Assembly: GCA_029860565.1 (NCBI GenBank)
Contig: JAOUAY010000094.1
Coordinates: 1 to 5,245 of the forward strand
From: Candidatus Nitrosopumilus sp.
GTDB taxonomy: Archaea; Thermoproteota; Nitrososphaeria; Nitrososphaerales; Nitrosopumilaceae
DNA: 5,245 nt
Reading direction: 5' to 3'
Shown here one piece after another: positions 1-5,245 of the stretch (position 1 is the first letter of the stretch; each line of letters opens with the position of its first letter). The notes beneath the pieces were generated by a model. That model was given only the letters and a program-made list of their open reading frames with translations, searched no databases and was not told the DNA's origin. A program made the position numbers and the translations under genes.

Positions 1-464
1 TCTTTTTTTAATTCACCATCCTCACTTTCTTCTTTAGTTAATAGGATTGAAGATGCCAGTTCAAACATACTTGACATTCCTTCTAGTAGTGACTCATAAT
101 TTATTTTTGTATATTTGCTAAATTTGTATGAATTAAGATCTTTTGATATGTCTAGAAATATTTTCTTATTTTCTATATTTTTTATTGCTATGTTTATTTT
201 AGATTCAAAAGTAAACATGAGATTATTGATAAATCCTATGTTTTCTTCAAATGAATAATGATAATTTTTTTCATAAAATGTGTCACTTCTGTGACCGTAT
301 TTTTTGATGTATCCCAACGCCTCCATTTTTTTTAATATGTCTTTTAATTTGGTCCTGGTGAATCTTTTTTTGTTTTCATTTAAGCACACTTTCCACATGT
401 CGTCAAAATAGTTTTTTTCTTTAGGCATGCATTCTAAAATATAATTGATTGAAATCATTTGCAT
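1..464 (-). CDS. Partial winged-helix-like protein (3' end outside window)
   Basis: An uninterrupted minus-strand frame runs from an ATG at 464 (or the in-frame ATG two codons on, at 458) to the window edge, giving at least 154 residues; the C-terminus is missing. It is rich in Lys, Asn, Ile and Glu. Residues about 30-65 contain a helix followed by RTKLKDILKKMEALGYIKK and then an aromatic, charged stretch, which resembles the recognition helix and wing of a winged-helix DNA-binding domain. The rest is predicted helical and includes NIGFINNLMF and YESLLEGMSSMFELASSI, possibly a dimerisation or sensor region. An in-frame stop lies upstream, and a TATA-like box about 26 bp before 464 supports a leaderless start there. 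The reading frame is solid. A DNA-binding transcriptional regulator is an inference from the helix/wing pattern, and I do not recognise a specific family. Confidence 0.72.
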   Translation of the reverse strand, partial: MQMISINYILECMPKEKNYFDDMWKVCLNENKKRFTRTKLKDILKKMEALGYIKKYGHRSDTFYEKNYHYSFEENIGFINNLMFTFESKINIAIKNIENKKIFLDISKDLNSYKFSKYTKINYESLLEGMSSMFELASSILLTKEESEDGELKK

Positions 465-484
465 ATTTTTTATGTTTATTTGGA

Positions 485-494
485 ATTATTTATT
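485..494 (-). promoter_or_regulatory. TATA-like box for the partial minus-strand gene
   Basis: Read on the minus strand this is AATAAATAAT, centred about 26 bp before the ATG at 464. That is the spacing expected between an archaeal TATA box and the transcription start, so the mRNA would begin at or next to the start codon. It is based on motif and spacing only, in a very AT-rich region. Confidence 0.4.
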
Positions 495-625
495 GATGAT
501 GTATTGTATTCAGATTAGTCAGATGATTCTACACAATAATGTAATTTTTACCTAAATTTTTTTCACTTTTTTAAAACTATAAAATTTTGAGCATTTAGTG
601 CATGTTTATTATCTGCAAATGTAAT

Positions 626-637
626 GAATATACAAAT
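626..637 (+). promoter_or_regulatory. TATA-like box upstream of the small ORF at 657
   Basis: GAATATACAAAT is centred about 26 bp before the ATG at 657. It resembles the box before the CdvB-like gene (GATATACTAAAT), which is at nearly the same distance from its ATG. The spacing suggests that the small ORF is, or recently was, transcribed as a leaderless mRNA. The evidence is motif and spacing only. Confidence 0.4.
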
Positions 638-656
638 TCTAATTTTAGATTAGTAT

Positions 657-916
657 ATGTTATTTCATGATGAGGAATTAGATGCAGAAGAACTTCACAA
701 ATGTTTTGAGAAGTTAGATCCTAAAATCCTTGAATTAATTAAACTGGAATATGATGCTGTTTGACAAAAAATAATATACAAAAAGACTTTCAATCTCATT
801 GAAGAAAATCTTACAGGTAATTTTATTTCCAAGTATCTTAATTTTAGCTTGAGTATGTTACTGGTAAAGAATCGGAAAATAATGTGAAAACAGCTATTAT
901 TGATTCTTTAAAATGA
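657..916 (+). pseudogene. Decayed small gene, with an intact 35-codon 5' ORF (657-764)
   Basis: An ATG at 657 opens a 35-codon frame ending in TGA at 762-764. Its peptide is strongly protein-like: acidic and helical, with segments such as DEELDAEELHKCFEKLD and PKILELIKLEY. Beyond the TGA the same frame stays open with plausible protein sequence (TFNLIEENLTGNFISKYLNF, about 786-845). The coding character then appears to move to another frame, reading EYVTGKESENNVKTAIIDSL, with a stop at 914-916. This pattern fits one small gene of about 85 codons broken by a nonsense mutation and a single-base indel near 845-853. A TATA-like box lies 26 bp before the ATG. The alternative is that the 35-residue peptide is a genuine small protein and the downstream resemblance is chance. 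I do not recognise the family. Confidence 0.5.
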
Positions 917-933
917 TTATTCTATGTCTGACA

Positions 934-2094
934 TTAGTTTTTACTTATTTTTATGTGGACTTTTTCGCCCTTACTTGAATTATTTTGATACACCGTCTTA
1001 GTTTTGTATCCTTGTTTTTGAAGACATCCATCCAAAATAGATACCCATGGAAGTGAATGTCCACTGTTTAGTCTTGACTCCACTGTAATGTTTTTGGTGT
1101 TTGCCTCAAAATTAACATGTCCTGAGCATGTAATTTGCATTATGGCATCTGTTATCTCAATTATATCGTCTAGTGTTTTTGATTTTAGATCTATTCCATT
1201 TTTTTCTAATAATTTCAACATGTCTACCTCTGGTTTTTTTGATATCATTGCAGAGTTGAGAAGATATGTCAAACCTGTTTCATTCACGGTTTTGATAATT
1301 TTATAAATTTCATATGCTTCTGTTTTAGTCATATCTGCAAGAGCTTTGGTTTTTATAGCATTTTTCCAAATGTTTGAAAACATTTTTTCTTGATTGATTC
1401 CTAAAATATCCGTTGATGAAAAAATTGCTCCTTTCCCATTATCATTATTTATTATTAGTAATTCTGTTTCATCAAAAATAAAACAATTTTGTGTGATGTC
1501 TGATGCTCTAATTTCAATTCCGTCTGGAATTACTCTGTATGATTCAGAACATATTTGTGATGGTGAGACAAGTACTTTGACATCTAAATTGCGACGTGAT
1601 ACTGATAATAATTGCTCCTTGCATTCTGCTAATAATCCAAAACCCCACTGATCTGCCATTATTTTGATTGATGATTTTGAACCCTCGATCATTGTTTGGA
1701 GTTGAGATAAAACGTTATTTGCACTCAAATGAAAGTATCTTTTTTCCTCGGACCCTCTCGTCTTCCTAGATTCCTCGCTTGCCTTCTTTAAATTGGAAAT
1801 TAACGTATTCATTGCATTTACTTTATTGATTTGCTCATGAATTATTCCATCAAAAGCATCTTCAGGTGCAATTGCGGTACACATTATTGGTTTGCTCTTT
1901 GAAATTATTGCTAATTTCTTATTCTCTAATTTTAGTAAAGTTGGATAAATTTTTGTTCGCGGGATTTCTGAGTAATATGCTAATTCACTTGCAGAAATTG
2001 TTCCCCTTGCAATTAGAGCTACATATGCCTGTGATTCATACTTACTTAACCCAAATTCTTCTAAACTGACCGTTAAAACATGCTCATTTACCAT
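934..2094 (-). CDS. TrmB-family transcriptional regulator with PLD-like and C-terminal extension
   Basis: This is a 386-residue protein. Residues about 10-80 form a TrmB-type winged helix-turn-helix: LEEFGLSKYESQAYVALIARG, then SASELAYYSEIPRTKIYPTL as the recognition helix region, then the wing. Residues 82-116 are charged and probably form a coiled-coil linker. Residues about 120-245 (FHLSANNVLSQL, SSIKIMADQWGFG, DVKVLVSP, NCFIFDETELLIINND, MFSNIWKNA) resemble the phospholipase D-like regulatory domain of many archaeal TrmB proteins, but without a catalytic HxK motif, so a sensing role is more likely than an enzymatic one. Residues about 250-386 are an extra region I cannot assign. TrmB proteins usually act as sugar- or metabolite-responsive repressors or activators; the ligand here is unknown. 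The gene is divergent from the CdvB-like/CdvC cluster, separated by 159 bp with repeated GTTAC elements, so it may control itself, the cluster, or both. It ends 18 bp from the end of the converging gene remnant. Confidence 0.82.
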   Translation of the reverse strand: MVNEHVLTVSLEEFGLSKYESQAYVALIARGTISASELAYYSEIPRTKIYPTLLKLENKKLAIISKSKPIMCTAIAPEDAFDGIIHEQINKVNAMNTLISNLKKASEESRKTRGSEEKRYFHLSANNVLSQLQTMIEGSKSSIKIMADQWGFGLLAECKEQLLSVSRRNLDVKVLVSPSQICSESYRVIPDGIEIRASDITQNCFIFDETELLIINNDNGKGAIFSSTDILGINQEKMFSNIWKNAIKTKALADMTKTEAYEIYKIIKTVNETGLTYLLNSAMISKKPEVDMLKLLEKNGIDLKSKTLDDIIEITDAIMQITCSGHVNFEANTKNITVESRLNSGHSLPWVSILDGCLQKQGYKTKTVYQNNSSKGEKVHIKISKN

Positions 2095-2180
2095 GTTTTT
2101 TCTTGATTTGTTATTAGGTAAAATTGAGAGCTAAATTCCTTTACACAAATACTCAAAAAAAATCAAAATTGTATCTGTAG

Positions 2181-2246
2181 TTTAGTGTAACTGTGGTTAC
2201 TAAATCCATTGTTACACTGTCCAGATATACTAAATCTCAAAGTAAC
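2181..2246. promoter_or_regulatory. Operator-like cluster of GTTAC/GTAAC repeats in the divergent promoter
   Basis: The sequence contains several overlapping repeats. TTTAGT (2181-2186) pairs with ACTAAA (2199-2204). AGTGTAAC (2184-2191) pairs with GTTACACT (2211-2218). GTTACT (2196-2201) pairs with AGTAAC (2241-2246). TACTAAATC occurs twice as an exact direct repeat, at 2198-2206 and 2228-2236, 30 bp apart or about three helical turns. The second copy overlaps the presumed TATA box of the downstream gene. The position between a TrmB-type regulator and the divergent cluster makes a binding site for that regulator the simplest reading. This is inferred from symmetry and position only. Confidence 0.45.
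2224..2235 (+). promoter_or_regulatory. TATA-like box for the CdvB-like/cdvC cluster
   Basis: GATATACTAAAT is centred about 25 bp before the ATG at 2254, the spacing expected for a leaderless archaeal transcript. It supports 2254 rather than the upstream in-frame TTG at 2209 as the start of the first gene, because the TTG lies upstream of this box. Confidence 0.45.
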
Positions 2247-2253
2247 AATCGGT

Positions 2254-2817
2254 ATGTTGGTAAATTACAGTGTTAATTCATTGGAAGTTGAAAACATTTC
2301 TCATTCAGTGACCATTGTTCCAAGATTGGGATACTCTGTAAATCTATTAGATGATGTCATTAAGATTCTTGATGGCAAACAAAATGAACTAAAAAAATCA
2401 AATAAAGATTTGATTCTTGATTTTGATGAATCTGACAAAATTCATGTGGGTGCCATGAAACTAGAACATCTAGTGAAACTTTCTCTGGAAATTCTCTTAC
2501 AGGTAAAAAAGAATATGATGCAAATTTCTAATATAGGTAGCATACCTGAAGTTCTTCCTTCATCTATTCCTATGATTAGAACTGTTAGCGCTAAATTGTT
2601 TGATGTGTTTCCAAAATGTAGCCAAAAATTATCTGAAATATCTGTCCATTTGGGAAGTATCGTACTTGATTCTGCTGTTCTTACTACTGCAAGATTTGAT
2701 TTTAGTCAATCCAATACTGAATCATCAACTTTACTTGATGAAGTAAAATTGATGGTGGACTCTAAATTAAGTAAGCAGTATCCTAATCTTGATTTTTTAA
2801 AATTATGCAATACCTAG
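2254..2817 (+). CDS. Divergent ESCRT-III/CdvB-like (Snf7-type) protein
   Basis: This is a 187-residue, mostly helical protein. I chose the ATG at 2254; the frame is open back to 2191 and a TTG at 2209 would add 15 residues, but a TATA-like box sits between the two. After a short N-terminal stretch (EVENISHSVTIVPRL) come amphipathic helices, then IGSIPEVLPSSIPMIRTVSA, LFDVFPKCSQKLSEISVHL and GSIVLDSA, then a charged helix ending near KLSKQYPNLDFLKL. This order resembles the second half of the ESCRT-III core of archaeal CdvB paralogues: a hairpin, a Gly-Asp/Ile-Pro turn, a Pro-bounded helix, then a helix with an LxEIxxxLxxIxxD pattern. The first helix is shorter than usual, and I see no proline-rich MIM2 motif or winged-helix tail. 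CdvB proteins polymerise on membranes at the division site and are remodelled by CdvC, which is encoded two genes downstream. The assignment is by eye. The alternative is an unrelated helical-bundle protein. Confidence 0.62.
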   Translation: MLVNYSVNSLEVENISHSVTIVPRLGYSVNLLDDVIKILDGKQNELKKSNKDLILDFDESDKIHVGAMKLEHLVKLSLEILLQVKKNMMQISNIGSIPEVLPSSIPMIRTVSAKLFDVFPKCSQKLSEISVHLGSIVLDSAVLTTARFDFSQSNTESSTLLDEVKLMVDSKLSKQYPNLDFLKLCNT

Positions 2818-3305
2818 CAATGTTAAATCAAAAACGAGATTTTCTAAAAGATATGGGTCGTATTAGAGCAATCTCTTCAAAAATTGATAAAAAATTATCT
2901 GAGATTAAACCTTCTGATGATTCTAAAATTGATAAACTCACTTTGGAGGAACTACAAGATTTAGATAAAATTGTTGGAATTGCTGATTTTATGATGTGTA
3001 AATATGCTGATAAAAAAGAAATACGTTCAATACTGCAGGATTTCACTTCAATTATTTCTGAGACTGCAAATTCTTTAGGAGATTTGGATGATGAAGTATC
3101 TTTATTGATAATCTCTGCTGAAGACTCTATAAATAAAGTCAAAGAGATGCATAGTAATATCTCTGAGAAATCTGATTTTAAAAAGAGATACCGTGACGGA
3201 CCTGATTTTGATGAACAAGAAACAAGTGCAATTAATTTAACCAATTTTGCGACAGAGATTAACACCGTAGAATACCAACAAAATTCTCCAGGAGATACTG
3301 CGTAG
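2805..3305 (+). CDS. Small helical protein of unknown function, between the CdvB-like gene and cdvC
   Basis: This protein is 166 residues from the ATG at 2805, which overlaps the preceding gene by 13 bp, or 161 residues from the ATG at 2820, two bases after that gene's stop. Either way translational coupling is likely. The sequence is charged and almost entirely helical up to about residue 120: a basic first helix (QKRDFLKDMGRIRAISSKID), an acidic segment (KLTLEELQDLDKIVGIADFM), a helix near 70-90 (EIRSILQDFTSIISETANSL), and another near 93-118 (DLDDEVSLLIISAEDSINKV). A basic patch (KKRYR, 126-130) is followed by a polar, probably disordered tail ending SPGDTA. There is no signal peptide or membrane span. 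I do not recognise the family. The shape could fit a very divergent ESCRT-III-like subunit or a CdvC adaptor, but only the location supports that. Confidence 0.72.
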   Translation: MQYLAMLNQKRDFLKDMGRIRAISSKIDKKLSEIKPSDDSKIDKLTLEELQDLDKIVGIADFMMCKYADKKEIRSILQDFTSIISETANSLGDLDDEVSLLIISAEDSINKVKEMHSNISEKSDFKKRYRDGPDFDEQETSAINLTNFATEINTVEYQQNSPGDTA

Positions 3306-3310
3306 GTAAT
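3304..3310 (+). promoter_or_regulatory. Shine-Dalgarno-like site before cdvC
   Basis: AGGTAAT differs by one base from the archaeal consensus AGGTGAT and lies 4 bp before the ATG at 3315, overlapping the stop codon of the preceding gene. An internal ribosome-binding site of this kind is consistent with cdvC being translated from a polycistronic message. Confidence 0.45.
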
Positions 3311-3314
3311 TAAG

Positions 3315-4508
3315 ATGAGTTTAGCCCCCCAAGAATTAGAAAACACAGCAAGCAAATACGCTTCTGAAGCTATCAAATTTGATTCTCAAGGTGCTCGTGG
3401 AATGGCAATAACTCACTATCAACAAGCAATTGATGCCCTTGTAAAATTATTACAGTTATATCCGAATAGTAAACTAAACCAAATTTACAAAGATAGGTGC
3501 AATTCTTATCATAGTAGAATTAGTGCATTACAACAGTCTCACGGCGTAGAACCTGCAGTTGATCCTAAAGCTTCTGAAGCAGATCAAAAGGCATCTGTGA
3601 AAAGACAAGAAAATGAAAATGATTTTGAAGAATTAGTAATGAAAGAGAAACCTGATGTTACTTGGGACCAAGTAATTGGTTTGGATGATGCTAAAAGTGC
3701 TTTACGTGAATCAATTGTTTATCCTACTAAAAGACCTGACTTGTTTCCTCTTGGATGGCCAAAAGGAATGTTACTATACGGGCCACCAGGTACAGGAAAA
3801 ACTATGCTTGCAGCAGCTACTGCAAATGAGATGGATGGTTATTTCATAAATGTCGATGCATCATCTATGATGAGTAAATGGTTAGGTGAGGCAGAAAAGA
3901 ATGTTTCAAAATTATTTGCAATGGCAAGGAAATATGCTGAGAAAGAAGGTAAACCAGTTATTTTATTTGTAGATGAGGTTGATTCCTTATTGGGCTCTAG
4001 AAACAGCGAAGTGGGTGGAGAAGTTAGAACTAAAAATCAATTTCTAACTGAGATGGATGGTGTTAACAGTAAAGGAAAACAATTGATGCTGTATGTGATT
4101 GGAGCAACAAACAAACCTTGGAGTCTTGATTGGCCTTTCCTTAGAAGATTTCAAAAGAGAATCTATGTGTCACTACCAACACAAGCAGCTAGAGAAAACT
4201 TGTTTGATCAATACACTGCTCCTTTAAGTAAAAACCTCAATGTAAATAATACTGAACTAGCAAAATTATTTGACGGTTACAGTGCAAGTGACATCAAGGA
4301 TGTATGTCAAGCTGCACAAATTAAGACAGTTCATGAAATTTTCAATGCACCTGACTATCATGAGCCAGTTGAAGGTGAGGTTCCAGTACAACCCCGAGAA
4401 CTTACAACATCTGATTTCAAAGATATAATGGCAAGAAGAAAACCAAGTGTTTCCACTGAAATGATTCGTGCTTATCACAAGTGGAGTGAAGAATTCCAAG
4501 CCCTCTAA
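3315..4508 (+). CDS. cdvC: CdvC, Vps4-type AAA+ ATPase of the archaeal ESCRT division machinery
   Basis: This 397-residue protein has the normal full length for thaumarchaeal CdvC. Residues about 4-75 form a three-helix MIT domain (ASKYASEAIKFDSQGARGMA, then HYQQAIDALVKLL, then the YKDRCNSYHSRI helix), which binds MIM motifs in ESCRT-III subunits. A polar linker (about 76-108) leads to the AAA+ core. That core has Walker A GPPGTGKT at 156-163, pore loop 1 KWLGEAE at 188-194, Walker B ILFVDE at 216-221 with catalytic E221, sensor 1 N266 in GATNKPW, arginine fingers R277/R278 in LRRF, and GYSASD at 321-326 in the small domain. The C-terminal helix (MIRAYHKWSEEF) matches the Vps4 type. All catalytic residues are present. 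CdvC disassembles CdvB filaments during cytokinesis. Its gene is nine bases after the helical protein and downstream of a CdvB-like gene, which suggests co-expression. Confidence 0.96.
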   Translation: MSLAPQELENTASKYASEAIKFDSQGARGMAITHYQQAIDALVKLLQLYPNSKLNQIYKDRCNSYHSRISALQQSHGVEPAVDPKASEADQKASVKRQENENDFEELVMKEKPDVTWDQVIGLDDAKSALRESIVYPTKRPDLFPLGWPKGMLLYGPPGTGKTMLAAATANEMDGYFINVDASSMMSKWLGEAEKNVSKLFAMARKYAEKEGKPVILFVDEVDSLLGSRNSEVGGEVRTKNQFLTEMDGVNSKGKQLMLYVIGATNKPWSLDWPFLRRFQKRIYVSLPTQAARENLFDQYTAPLSKNLNVNNTELAKLFDGYSASDIKDVCQAAQIKTVHEIFNAPDYHEPVEGEVPVQPRELTTSDFKDIMARRKPSVSTEMIRAYHKWSEEFQAL

Positions 4509-4516
4509 CTGGATGA

Positions 4517-4540
4517 TTTTTTTCTGCGATCTGTTTTCTT
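4517..4540 (+). terminator. T-rich transcription terminator after cdvC
   Basis: A run of seven T residues at 4517-4523, followed by further T-rich sequence (CTGTTTTCTT), begins 8 bp after the cdvC stop codon and has no strong hairpin. Archaeal RNA polymerase terminates at such T-tracts. The position before the carA TATA-like box fits a boundary between two transcripts. Confidence 0.45.
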
Positions 4541-4543
4541 GAA

Positions 4544-4552
4544 TTTATAATA
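4544..4552 (+). promoter_or_regulatory. TATA-like box for carA
   Basis: TTTATAATA is the best TATA-box match near this gene. A start site about 26 bp downstream would fall near 4574, five bases before the in-frame TTG at 4579. This gives carA its own promoter, separate from the upstream cluster. Confidence 0.5.
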
Positions 4553-4578
4553 CGCACAAAACTTAAATTCATAATAAT

Positions 4579-5245
4579 TTGGACTTTACGAGGGTCACAA
4601 TTACTACAAAGAAATCAAGTCACGCAAAAAAGTTTGGAAAGCTGATTTTTGATGATGGCTCTGTTCTTAATGGTGAAGGTTTTGGTTATTCTACTACTGT
4701 TTTTGGAGAAATTGTCTTCAATACTGGCATGGTTGGCTATGCTGAAGCCCTTACTGATCCGTCTTATAATGGCCAAATTCTTACATTGACTTATCCTCTG
4801 GTTGGAAATTATGGTGTTCCTGATCCGTCGATTAAGGATGATGATGGAATTCCAAAATTCTTTGAATCTGATAAAATACAAATTCGTGGATTAGTAGTTC
4901 ATGAATTGTCATTAACTGCAAGTCATTGGAATCTTTCGATGACTCTTGATGAGTGGCTTTACAATGAAAAAGTACCTGGAATCTCTGGAATTGACACTCG
5001 TGAGATAACAAAGAAACTTCGAACAAGTGGTGTGATGATGGCTGCACTTGTTGTTTCAGACTCTGAAATAGATGTTGATAAAATCAAAACACAGCTTACA
5101 TCTGCCACTCATTATGATTCAGAACAATTCATGAATGTTGTATCCACAAAACATGAACAGGTCTTTGGTCAAGGTGACAAATCCGTTGTAGTAATTGACA
5201 CAGGTGCAAAAAATGCAATTTTAAGAAACATTCGTGAAATTGGCT
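4579..5245 (+). CDS. carA: Carbamoyl-phosphate synthase small (glutaminase) subunit, N-terminal part
   Basis: The frame runs past the right edge and gives about 222 residues of a protein usually around 360-380 long. The N-terminal CPSase small-chain domain is clear: GKLIFDDGSVLNGEGFGYST, FNTGMVGYAEALTDPSYNG, LTLTYPLVGNYGV, GLVVHELS, and GISGIDTREITKKLRTSG. KSVVVIDTGAKNAILRNI begins the class I glutamine amidotransferase domain; the catalytic Cys and His lie beyond the window. With CarB, CarA supplies ammonia from glutamine to make carbamoyl phosphate for pyrimidine and arginine synthesis in the cytoplasm. The start is unusual: no in-frame ATG lies between the upstream stop (4564-4566) and the conserved region. 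TTG at 4579 fits a near-leaderless transcript. ATT at 4600 is another, rarer option. The identity is secure; the exact start is not. Confidence 0.93.
   Translation, partial: MDFTRVTITTKKSSHAKKFGKLIFDDGSVLNGEGFGYSTTVFGEIVFNTGMVGYAEALTDPSYNGQILTLTYPLVGNYGVPDPSIKDDDGIPKFFESDKIQIRGLVVHELSLTASHWNLSMTLDEWLYNEKVPGISGIDTREITKKLRTSGVMMAALVVSDSEIDVDKIKTQLTSATHYDSEQFMNVVSTKHEQVFGQGDKSVVVIDTGAKNAILRNIREIG

Larger units (their letters stand above)
465..656. other. AT-rich noncoding divergent spacer
   Basis: This stretch separates the minus-strand winged-helix-like gene from the plus-strand gene remnant. I see no convincing coding frame. It contains T-rich tracts around 545-572 and a second TATA-like string, CTATAAAATTTT, at about 576-587. 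Together with the boxes annotated at 485-494 and 626-637 it looks like a divergent promoter region. I found no tRNA-like or strongly structured RNA element. Confidence 0.5.

Noticed and set aside
540..600. T-rich tracts as a terminator or structured RNA
   Set aside because: No plus-strand gene ends nearby and no stable stem is visible. The tracts are in line with the high AT content of the spacer.
1088..2069. Plus-strand ORFs at 1088-1306, 1394-1651 and 1866-2069
   Set aside because: All three lie opposite the clear TrmB-family gene, have no domain character and no supporting promoter.
2209..2253. TTG at 2209 as the start of the CdvB-like gene
   Set aside because: The extra 15 residues look non-conserved in character, the stretch contains repeated operator-like elements, and a TATA-like box lies downstream of the TTG at a good distance from the ATG at 2254.
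2254..3305. The CdvB-like gene and the helical protein as one frameshifted gene
   Set aside because: The first protein ends after what looks like a complete final helix, and the second has its own ATG codons at the junction. Overlapping or abutting separate genes is simpler, though a comparison with orthologues would settle it.
2828..3376. 182-codon minus-strand ORF opposite the helical protein and the start of cdvC
   Set aside because: It overlaps the 5' end of cdvC and almost all of a well-formed plus-strand gene in a consistent operon. Its Ser/Leu/Ile-rich translation is typical of the complement of Lys/Glu/Asp-rich coding sequence.
4266..5047. Minus-strand ORFs at 4266-4499, 4615-4881 and 4832-5047
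   Set aside because: They lie opposite conserved cdvC and carA coding sequence, and their translations show no protein-like pattern.

Overview
The window looks like an AT-rich group I thaumarchaeon (Nitrososphaerota), probably close to Nitrosopumilus. The evidence is a Vps4-type division ATPase (CdvC) with an N-terminal MIT domain, a TrmB-family regulator, an archaeal-looking carbamoyl-phosphate synthase small subunit, and TATA-like boxes sitting 25-30 bp upstream of several start codons, as expected for leaderless archaeal transcripts. This taxonomic call is inferred from protein character and composition, not from a marker gene.

Layout. Positions 1-464 (minus strand) hold the 5' part of a gene for a small winged-helix-like protein, cut by the window edge. 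Positions 465-656 are noncoding and contain promoter-like elements. Positions 657-916 (plus strand) hold a short 35-codon ORF followed by coding-like sequence broken by an in-frame TGA and an apparent frameshift, which I read as a decaying small gene. Positions 934-2094 (minus strand) encode a 386-residue TrmB-type regulator. A 159-bp divergent intergenic region (2095-2253) carries repeated GTTAC/GTAAC elements and a TATA-like box.

Positions 2254-4508 (plus strand) form a tight three-gene cluster: a divergent ESCRT-III/CdvB-like protein, a small helical protein of unknown function that overlaps or directly abuts it, and CdvC nine bases further on. A T-rich stretch after cdvC probably ends this transcript. 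From about 4579 to the right edge runs carA (pyrimidine/arginine biosynthesis), truncated before its glutaminase active site and lacking an ATG start.

How they may work together. CdvC is the AAA+ ATPase that remodels ESCRT-III (CdvB) filaments in archaeal division and membrane scission. A co-encoded ESCRT-III-like protein and helical partner suggest a dedicated substrate or adaptor module for CdvC. The TrmB-type protein and the repeat-rich divergent promoter suggest local control. The most interesting unit is this three-gene cluster. The ESCRT-III assignment of its first gene rests on pattern recognition and needs profile-based confirmation.
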